From: Cardiobacteriaceae bacterium | GTDB taxonomy: Bacteria; Pseudomonadota; Gammaproteobacteria; Cardiobacteriales; Cardiobacteriaceae | Direction of reading: 5' to 3' | NCBI GenBank assembly: GCA_030525785.1 | Contig: JAUNEA010000002.1 | Coordinates: 186,001-250,000, forward strand | DNA length: 64,000 nucleotides | In this document: piece by piece, positions 57,596-64,000 of the stretch | How positions within the stretch are numbered: position 1 is the first letter of the stretch | Layout: every line of letters starts with the position of its first letter | The notes under the pieces: model-generated | What the model was told of the DNA's origin: nothing | The model's input: the letters and a program-made list of their open reading frames with translations, nothing else | Databases searched by the model: none | Position numbers and translations under genes: made by a program

Positions 57596-58366
57596 TTAGG
57601 CTTCACGATGAACCGCTAAAGGAGAAAAGCTTTGGCAGGTTGGCATGATTTCTAGCGTGTTGACATTCACATGAGGTGGCAATTGGTAGAGCCATAAGGC
57701 TGTGTTGGCAATGTCTTCAGGGCAAAGCGCTTTGGTATTTTCATAGACTGAGGCAGCTTTGGCTTCATCGCCTTTAAATCGTACTTGTGAAAATTCCGAA
57801 CCCCCAACCAAACCTGGTTCAAGATTGCTCACGCGCACGCCCGTGCCATGCAAATCTGCGCGTAAATTGAGCGAAAACTGGCGCACGAAGGCTTTGGTTG
57901 CGCCATAAACATTGCCACCCATGTAGGCATAATTGCCAGCAATAGAGCCAATATTGATGATGTAACCTTGTTTTTTCGCAACAAAACTGGGCAAGATTTG
58001 ATGTGTGAGATAGCTCAGCCCTACGAGATTGGTTTGAATCATGGTATGCCAATCTTGAAAATCTGCTTGATGGGCAGGCTGTAAACCCAATGCCAGCCCT
58101 GCATTGTTGATGAGGCAATCGATATTGGCGAAAGGCTCAGGCAACTTGGCGATGTGTGCCAAAGCGCTTTGGATACTCTCTGGCTTGCTGATGTCCATAA
58201 AAAGAGGTTGGAAGAGGGATTGTTGGGTATGAGGAAAGGATTGTTGTAAAGCTTCCAGCTTTTCTACTCGCCGCGCCACGCCAATCACACGATAACCTGC
58301 GCCCACAAATGCCTTAACCATAGCTGCGCCAAATCCTGATGATGCGCCCGTGATGAGAATGCTCAT
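57596..58366 (-). CDS. Short-chain dehydrogenase of the YdfG type
   Basis: NADP-dependent short-chain dehydrogenase, most like YdfG 3-hydroxy acid dehydrogenase. The cofactor motif [12 protein letters not shown] is at residues 4-15, INNAGLALG near 85, and the catalytic YGATK near 152 after the serine of INIGS. 256 residues. The start overlaps the uvrB stop as ATGA. The substrate (serine, 3-hydroxypropionate or other) is inferred from the family only. Confidence 0.87.
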   Translation of the reverse strand: MSILITGASSGFGAAMVKAFVGAGYRVIGVARRVEKLEALQQSFPHTQQSLFQPLFMDISKPESIQSALAHIAKLPEPFANIDCLINNAGLALGLQPAHQADFQDWHTMIQTNLVGLSYLTHQILPSFVAKKQGYIINIGSIAGNYAYMGGNVYGATKAFVRQFSLNLRADLHGTGVRVSNLEPGLVGGSEFSQVRFKGDEAKAASVYENTKALCPEDIANTALWLYQLPPHVNVNTLEIMPTCQSFSPLAVHREA

Positions 58367-60375
58367 GATGATGCTCCTTCGGTTGTGAAAAATTGTTCTT
58401 TAAGCACTTTGATGTGGTCGCGAACGGCTGCGGCTTGTTCAAAGTTGAGATTTTGGGCATGGTCACGCATTTGTTTTTCAAGGGCTTTGATGAGTTTATC
58501 CAGTGTTTTGGGGTCTGATGATGAGGGCAAAGCGCTTTGGGTGGCTGCAGAGGTTTGGTTGATTTGTTTGTGTTTAACCGCCAGATGTGCGCCTTCCATG
58601 ACATCAGCAATGGCTTTTTTGACGGTGCGTGGCGTGATGCCGTGTTGTTCATTGTAAGCCTGTTGCTTTTCGCGGCGGCGGCGTGTTTCATCGATGGCGG
58701 CTTGCATGGAACGCGTGATGGTGTCAGCGTACAAAAGCGCTTTGCCGTTTTGGTTTCGGGCAGCGCGCCCGATGGTTTGAATCAACGAGCGTTCGCTGCG
58801 TAAAAACCCTTCTTTATCGGCATCAAAAATTGCCACCAACGATACCTCAGGCATATCCAAGCCTTCGCGCAAAAGGTTAATCCCCACCAACACATCAACG
58901 GCTCCCAGTCGTAAATCGCGGATAATTTCCATGCGTTCAACGGTGTTAATATCGCTGTGCAAATAGCGCACCTTAATGCCCTGTTCGCTGAGATAATCGC
59001 TTAAGTCTTCGCTCATTTTTTTGGTTAGTGTGGTAATGAGAACGCGTTCATCTTGTGCAATGCGCTTTCTGATTTCTCCCAAAATATCTTCGACTTGAAT
59101 GGCAACAGGGCGCACTTCAATCTCAGGGTCAAGTAAGCCCGTTGGGCGTACCACTTGCTCTACGATTTGGCTACTGTGTTCTCGTTCGTATTCTGAAGGA
59201 GTCGCAGAGATGTAGATGGTTTGTGGAGCAATGGCTTCGAATTCATCAAAGCGCATGGGGCGATTATCCAGCGCGGAAGGTAGGCGAAAGCCATATTCCA
59301 CCAAATTCTCTTTGCGTGAACGATCGCCACGATACATGCCTTGTAACTGTGGGAGCGTCACATGGCTTTCATCAATAATGAGTAGCGCATCTTCTGGGAG
59401 GTAATCATGCAGTGTAGGCGGGGGTTCGCCAGCTGCTCTACCTGAGAGATAGCGTGAGTAATTTTCAATGCCTGAACAGTAGCCCAACTGTTGCATCATC
59501 TCCAAATCGTATTGTGTGCGCTCTTTGAGTCTTTGGGCTTCCAGCAGTTTGTTTTGTTGATACAAAATCTCCAAACGCTCGGCAAGCTCGGCTTTGATGG
59601 CTTCGCAGGCACTTAAAATAGTCTCGCGTGGGGTGGCGTAATGAGTTTTGGGGTAGATGGTGATGCGTGGTCTTGATTCATGCTTAACGCCTGTTAGAGG
59701 GTCAAAGGTATGAATGGATTCAATTTCGCCATCAAACAAGCTCAAACGAACTGCCCAGTCATCAGATTCAGCAGGAAAAATATCGATTACATCACCTTTA
59801 ACACGAAATTGCCCACGCTCAAAGCCAATATCATTGCGCACATACTGCAATTCTGCCAAATGCCTTTGAATCTCAAGACTACTGATACGTTCGCCACGGC
59901 TTAAATGCAAAAGCATTTTCAAATACAAACGTGGGTCGCCTAAGCCATAAATCGAAGAAACGGAAGCTACAATTACACAGTCTCTCCGCTCCAAAAGCGC
60001 TTTGGTGGCGGAGAGTCGCATTTGTTCAATATGGGCATTGATGCTGGCATCTTTTTCAATATAAGTATCGGAGCTGGGAACATAAGCCTCTGGTTGGTAA
60101 TAGTCATAATAAGAGACAAAATACTCGACCGCATTTTTGGGAAAAAACGCCTTCATTTCGCCATAAAGTTGGGCGGCGAGGGTTTTGTTTGGGGCAAGAA
60201 TGAGGGCAGGGCGATTGGCTTTGGCAATCACATTGGCAAGCGTGAAAGTTTTGCCTGAGCCTGTCACGCCGAGCAAGGTTTGATGATGTTCACCACGCTC
60301 TAAGCCTGTTAACAATGCGCTTATGGCTTGAGGCTGGTCACCAGAGGGTTGAAAATCGCTACACAGTTGAAACAT
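58363..60375 (-). CDS. uvrB: Excinuclease ABC subunit B
   Basis: Damage-verifying helicase-like subunit of nucleotide excision repair. Walker A GVTGSGKT lies at residues 36-43, the beta-hairpin region [10 protein letters not shown] near 137, the [18 protein letters not shown] segment near 338-355, motif [11 protein letters not shown] near 540, and the C-terminal UVR domain (about residues 630-665), which contacts UvrC. 670 residues. The YdfG-type gene follows with a four-base overlap. Confidence 0.98.
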   Translation of the reverse strand: MFQLCSDFQPSGDQPQAISALLTGLERGEHHQTLLGVTGSGKTFTLANVIAKANRPALILAPNKTLAAQLYGEMKAFFPKNAVEYFVSYYDYYQPEAYVPSSDTYIEKDASINAHIEQMRLSATKALLERRDCVIVASVSSIYGLGDPRLYLKMLLHLSRGERISSLEIQRHLAELQYVRNDIGFERGQFRVKGDVIDIFPAESDDWAVRLSLFDGEIESIHTFDPLTGVKHESRPRITIYPKTHYATPRETILSACEAIKAELAERLEILYQQNKLLEAQRLKERTQYDLEMMQQLGYCSGIENYSRYLSGRAAGEPPPTLHDYLPEDALLIIDESHVTLPQLQGMYRGDRSRKENLVEYGFRLPSALDNRPMRFDEFEAIAPQTIYISATPSEYEREHSSQIVEQVVRPTGLLDPEIEVRPVAIQVEDILGEIRKRIAQDERVLITTLTKKMSEDLSDYLSEQGIKVRYLHSDINTVERMEIIRDLRLGAVDVLVGINLLREGLDMPEVSLVAIFDADKEGFLRSERSLIQTIGRAARNQNGKALLYADTITRSMQAAIDETRRRREKQQAYNEQHGITPRTVKKAIADVMEGAHLAVKHKQINQTSAATQSALPSSSDPKTLDKLIKALEKQMRDHAQNLNFEQAAAVRDHIKVLKEQFFTTEGASS

Positions 60376-60431
60376 ACATGCTCCATAAACTTATCCACAG
60401 ATTCTGTGGATAAGTTGAGATTGAAAAAGGA

Positions 60432-60845
60432 TTAGCGGTTATCGTATTGATAAATCAAAGCGCTTTCGCGAGAAGTTTGGGGTGGTAAAGGAGGATAATA
60501 ATCGGGGCGTGTGGTGAGGTATTGATAGCCTAGTTTTTGATAAAGCGCTTTGGCAGCCAGATTGCTTTCGCGCACTTCGAGTGTACAAAGCGCTTTGGGG
60601 CAGCTGTGTTGGTGAAGCCTTTGTGCGATGCCTTGCCGCTGAAAGGCAGGTAAGATGGCGATGGCTAACAAATCCGCCGTATCCCAAACCACCAGCCAGC
60701 TGATAAACCCCACCAGATGACCATCATAGACCGCCGCCCATGTTTTATGCTCTAAACTGGGCTGGAAAACGTGCAACGCCTGAGCTATTGCAAGAATTAT
60801 TCCATGTTCTTTGCTTGTTGCAGGTCGATAATGAATGGTCATCAT
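60432..60845 (-). CDS. rimI: RimI-like N-acetyltransferase
   Basis: GNAT acetyltransferase that acetylates the N-terminal alanine of ribosomal protein S18. The acetyl-CoA loop is QRQGIAQRLHQH (about residues 68-79), and the C-terminal LEVRESNLAAKALYQKLGYQ carries the catalytic region. 137 residues; ATG 60845 or 60842 may start it. Several palindrome copies lie within. The identification as RimI rather than another GNAT rests on the EVRESNLAAKALYQKLGY motif. Confidence 0.82.
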   Translation of the reverse strand: MMTIHYRPATSKEHGIILAIAQALHVFQPSLEHKTWAAVYDGHLVGFISWLVVWDTADLLAIAILPAFQRQGIAQRLHQHSCPKALCTLEVRESNLAAKALYQKLGYQYLTTRPDYYPPLPPQTSRESALIYQYDNR

Positions 60846-60875
60846 CAAAGCGCTTTGTTGTTGATGTATTGTTGA

Positions 60876-61844
60876 TTATGGGCTAACGAATAAACGTGAG
60901 CCATCAAAATCCGCTGGCACTAAGCCCTTATCCTTAAACCATTGTACTTGTTTGAGAACATCTTCTCGATTCAGCTCTCCGTCTTTAGAAAATGCCATTG
61001 CCCCTTGTGATAACAAGCTTTCGGCTTGGTCGATGGTTTGCTCGGTGTAGAGATGGCGGTGGAGTTTTTCGGTGAGGGCGCGGAGCTGTTCGGCATTTAA
61101 GCTTTTTTCTACATAGCCAGCTTGATAATCAGCTACACCTTTTGCAAAGCCTTGTTTGAAGGCAGTGACTTCATCAGGCAAAGCGCTTTGTTTTTCGCGT
61201 GAGGTAAAGAGTACGGTGACTTGATAATCAGGCAAATAGCTTTTTAACGCCTTGATTTCTTTCACGCTGCCTTCTGCAATCAATTTATCCGCCATACTAG
61301 GCTGGAGTGATGAGGCAGCCACTTCTCCTTTTTGCAAAGCAGCAGCAATGGCTGGAATGGTGTTAAACGTCATCATTTGCACATCAATACCTTCCGCTTT
61401 TGCCATTGCCTCGCCCATGTATTCCAGCGATGAGCCTTTGGTGGTGATGGCAAAGGTTTTGCCTGAAAGCGCTTTGGGTTCGTTGATGTCAGCATATTTA
61501 GCGGTCGAAACCACAATTTTATGTCCCACCGTATCGGCTTCTTCACGCAAAGCTCCGCCGATGATTTGAATATTGTCGCTGCGCACGGCAAGGTTTAATA
61601 AACCACCTGTTACTGCTGTGATGCCGTAATCAATATCGCCTGAGGCAATAGCAACTGCCATAGGTTGTGCTGCTTGGAATTTCACAAGTTCCACCTCAGA
61701 AAGCCCAGCTTCTTGGAAATAGCCCTGTTCATAAGCCAAGACGGTTGGCGCGTGTGAAGGCAAGGCAATGTAGCCGATTTTAACGGCTTTGGCGTGGGCA
61801 TTGAGGGCAAGAGCGGTTAAGCTTAAAAGGAGAAGTTTTTTCAT
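60876..61844 (-). CDS. Orphan periplasmic binding protein of the NitT/TauT type
   Basis: Solute-binding protein of the family that serves nitrate, taurine and sulfonate ABC importers. A signal peptide (MKKLLLLSLTALALNAHA) is cleaved after residue 18. The mature protein shows VKIGYIALPSHAPTVLAYEQ (residues 21-40), the GDIDYGI turn and a C-terminal helical lobe. 322 residues. I place the start at the ATG at 61844, with AGGAAT upstream. No permease or ATPase gene is adjacent. The ligand is unknown; thiamine-precursor binding proteins have the same fold. Confidence 0.85.
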   Translation of the reverse strand: MKKLLLLSLTALALNAHAKAVKIGYIALPSHAPTVLAYEQGYFQEAGLSEVELVKFQAAQPMAVAIASGDIDYGITAVTGGLLNLAVRSDNIQIIGGALREEADTVGHKIVVSTAKYADINEPKALSGKTFAITTKGSSLEYMGEAMAKAEGIDVQMMTFNTIPAIAAALQKGEVAASSLQPSMADKLIAEGSVKEIKALKSYLPDYQVTVLFTSREKQSALPDEVTAFKQGFAKGVADYQAGYVEKSLNAEQLRALTEKLHRHLYTEQTIDQAESLLSQGAMAFSKDGELNREDVLKQVQWFKDKGLVPADFDGSRLFVSP

Positions 61845-61892
61845 AAAGCATTCCTGAGAGAAAAGAGAAAGAGGCATTGTAGGCTGATGGAG

Positions 61893-62450
61893 TTATCGTG
61901 GCAAAGCGCTTTGTCGGATAAATCGGCTTTTCGCCCACACACGATAACTGAGCATCAACGGCAGAATAACACTCAAGCCAAACAAGCCTACCATCAAAGT
62001 GGGCATCGTGTTGGCGTAGGATTGGAGCGTTTCGGTGGTGATGGGGTAGAGTGATGCAAAGCGCTTTGCTTGCCAGATGAGATAACCAAGCCATAGCACA
62101 TGGATAAACCACATCATAACAATTACCAACCTCAGAAAGCTTGGGTAATGCTTTTGCTTACGCCACAGAGAAACACCATAAATTCGTGCGCCCATCAAGC
62201 AGAGATAAAGCCCAAACAGCCAGCCCATCTGGTGCCAAAGCCATTGGCTCGCGCTGGGAAATCCTAAATGCAACACCCCAAGCATCAAGGCTAACCACGC
62301 GCCATTGCCTTGATTGGGAACGATAAAGCGCTTTGTTGATGAGCTGGGCTGAAGCCATTGGAGGTAGGGAGACTCAAATACGAGAAAGATGATGAACATC
62401 AAAGGCAAGAGTAGGGCAAAGCTTAACGTGAGAACACTGTGTAAAGTCAT
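61893..62450 (-). CDS. Predicted membrane protein of unknown function
   Basis: A 185-residue polytopic protein with about five hydrophobic segments, the first directly at the N-terminus. I recognise no family. Two adjacent palindrome-encoded peptides (TKRF, AKRF) lie in its loops, and QSAL close to the C-terminus. It precedes the binding-protein gene on the same strand by about 50 bp and may be co-transcribed. Confidence 0.7.
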   Translation of the reverse strand: MTLHSVLTLSFALLLPLMFIIFLVFESPYLQWLQPSSSTKRFIVPNQGNGAWLALMLGVLHLGFPSASQWLWHQMGWLFGLYLCLMGARIYGVSLWRKQKHYPSFLRLVIVMMWFIHVLWLGYLIWQAKRFASLYPITTETLQSYANTMPTLMVGLFGLSVILPLMLSYRVWAKSRFIRQSALPR

Positions 62451-62496
62451 GAGAGTTTTCCTGAAAAAAGACCATCATGCCAAAGCGCTTTGGTTT

Positions 62497-62557
62497 TTGC
62501 CTTGATTTAAGTTGTGGACTTATAATAATGGCTTTTATGACTGGAGGCGCAATAGTG
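62497..62557 (+). promoter_or_regulatory. Promoter and start region of the phase-variable methyltransferase
   Basis: Candidate -35 TTGCCT (62497-62502), 18 bp, perfect -10 TATAAT (62521-62526). Transcription would begin near 62533, so the two ATGs at 62528 and 62537 are unlikely starts. GTG at 62555 has GGAGG (62543-62547) seven bases upstream, the best start. Confidence 0.6.
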
Positions 62558-64000
62558 GATAACTCAACTCAACTCAACTCAAAATAATTTAGAAAATCAA
62601 TCGATTGTATCTAAAAACATCTTAAAAATCAAACAACTTTCCCCCGAAATCTTCTGCGAAAACCAAATTGATTTTGAAAAACTCAAACTCATTTTGGGCG
62701 CAGAAAACCTTTGCGACAGCAACGAACGCTATCAACTCAACTGGGCTGGCAAAACGGCTGCTTACCGCGCCTTGCAAACGCCTACCTTCAACACCCTGAT
62801 TCCCTGCCCTGCTGAAAGCGTGGATTTTGACACCACGCAAAACGTGTTTATTGAAGCGGAAAACATGGAAGCCTTGAAAATCCTGCAAAAAGCCTACGCA
62901 GGCAGCATCAAAATGATTTACATTGACCCGCCCTACAACACAGGCAAAGACAGCTTTATTTATCCCGACAAATTTTCAGAAACCCGCGATGAATACGCCA
63001 AACGGGTGGGCGACAAAGACACAGACGGCTACCTGAAACGCGATGGCGTGTTTCAAGGCGCATTCCGATTAAACAGCAAAGACAGTGGGCATTATCACAG
63101 CAACTGGCTGAACATGATGTTGCCGCGCCTGCATTTGGCGAAAACGCTTTTGCGCGAAGACGGCGTGATTTTTATCAGCATTGACGACAATGAACAGGCA
63201 CAATTGAAATTGCTTTGTGATGAAGTGTTTGGGGCGGAGAATTTTGTTTCGCAAATTACTTGGCAAAAGAAAACAGGTGCATCAGATGCGAAAACAATTG
63301 CTACAATTACTGAATATATTCTTGTTTATCAAAAAAGCAATTACTTTATAGCAAATAAAAATACTGATTCTTATGATTTTAATAGATATAGATTACAAGA
63401 TGAATATGTTCAAGTGCGAGGAAAATATTATATTGATAATTTAGATAGAGGCGGTTTGCAGTATAGTGATAGTTTGAATTTTGGTATTGTTTGTCCAGAT
63501 GGAAAAATTGCATATCCAAATGGTAGAAGCATCAAAACAGAAGAAGGCTGGATTTGGAAATGGAGCAAGCCAAAAGTTGAATGGGCAATTAAACATGGTT
63601 TTTTGGAATTTAGAAAATCAGAGCAAAAAGAGTGTGGCTGGAGCGTCTGCTATAAAAACTATTTAAATGTTGATAATGAAGGTAATGAAATTGAAAGGTC
63701 TGCACCTTATAAAAACTTAATTACAGATATTCTAAATACAAATGGAAATAAAGAAATTAAAGAAATTTTTAATGATAAAAAATATTTTGATTTTCCAAAA
63801 TCCATTTTGCTTATTCAATATTTTTTAAAAATTAGCACAAGTTCAAATGACTTGATTATGGACTTCTTCTCAGGCTCTGGTACAACCGCCCACGCGGTTA
63901 TGCAACTCAATGCCGAAGACGGAGGCAATCGCCGTTACATTTGCGTGCAATTGCCCGAAGAAACAGACGAACAATCCGAAGCCCACAAAGCAGGTTACGC
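62555..64000 (+). CDS. mod: Type III DNA methyltransferase (Mod), phase-variable, OFF as sequenced, incomplete at window end
   Basis: N6-adenine methyltransferase subunit of a type III restriction-modification system. In order: a divergent N-terminus, motif IV IDPPYNTGKDSF (62922-62957), a long AT-rich target-recognition stretch (about 63290-63830), then motif I DFFSGSGTTAHAV (63860-63898), the beta-class order. Starting at GTG 62555 the frame stops at 62585, just after a pentamer tract (AACTC, 4.4 copies). The methyltransferase frame is open from 62556 to 64000 in another phase. One more repeat, or two fewer, would join them. No palindrome copy occurs. The 3' end and the res gene lie beyond the window. 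Confidence 0.9.
62561..62582 (+). repeat. AACTC pentanucleotide tract (phase-variation switch)
   Basis: Four full AACTC units plus AA, in the first codons of mod. Slipped-strand changes of one unit shift the reading frame by two bases. Pentanucleotide and tetranucleotide tracts in mod genes are an established basis of phasevarions in Haemophilus, Neisseria and Moraxella. Confidence 0.9.

Noticed and set aside
62731-62742. Second AACTCAACT stretch inside mod as another switch
   Set aside because: Fewer than two units, not a tandem tract long enough for slippage.

Overview
The window is a stretch of a gammaproteobacterial chromosome. It is dense with housekeeping genes in familiar gammaproteobacterial arrangements: ypjD-yfjD beside ffh, rlmE-ftsH-folP divergent from yhbY, hemC-hemD-hemX-hemY, ilvI-ilvH-ilvC, epmA, cmoM and an ssrA gene whose tag is ANDENYALAA. 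Its most conspicuous trait is a palindrome, core AAAGCGCTTT and usually CAAAGCGCTTTG, repeated two to three times per kilobase in genes and spacers on both strands. I cannot name the species. A member of the Cardiobacteriales or a related small-genome gammaproteobacterium is a guess from gene content only.

Layout. 0-6 kb: SulP transporter, xseA, azlCD, ppk2, scpA. 6.1-8.8 kb: tRNA-Ser(TGA) and ssrA flank a decayed integrative element or prophage, with a truncated endolysin, two small two-helix membrane proteins, an orphan gene fragment and a frameshifted integrase. 8.8-12.5 kb: yfjD-like, ypjD and ffh. 12.5-20.7 kb: a complete histidine utilisation island (hutC, hutU, a YjiH-like carrier, hutH, hutG, hutI) with two matching HutC-type operator/promoter regions. 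It is visibly more AT-rich and almost free of the palindrome, so it was probably acquired. 20.7-26 kb: acidic protein, folP, ftsH, rlmE, yhbY, Bcr/CflA efflux pump. 26-31.8 kb: lipoprotein, hemH, a short-chain dehydrogenase, folE2, trmB, and a DksA protein with a roughly 290-residue lysine-rich N-terminal extension. 31.8-37.8 kb: znuCB divergent from priA with a Zur-like site between them, a nicotinate phosphoribosyltransferase, cmoM. 37.8-43.5 kb: ilvIHC, an unrecognised secreted protein overlapping epmA. 43.5-50.4 kb: phosphate transporter, PerM-like protein, hemCDXY. 50.5-62.5 kb: argH, a lipoprotein, tsaD, tag, panBC, asd, a YdfG-like dehydrogenase, uvrB, rimI, an orphan periplasmic binding protein and a membrane protein.

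The right edge (62.5-64 kb) holds the start of a type III restriction-modification methyltransferase gene. A pentanucleotide tract, 4.4 copies of AACTC, sits just after its start codon. As sequenced, every plausible start runs into a stop directly after the tract, while the methyltransferase frame is open from there to the window end. The gene is therefore read here as phase-variable and switched OFF.

The observations most worth following up are the iterated palindrome (a HIP1-like or DNA-uptake-like signal), the phase-variable methyltransferase, the lysine-rich DksA fusion, the hut island, and the element remnant between tRNA-Ser and ssrA.
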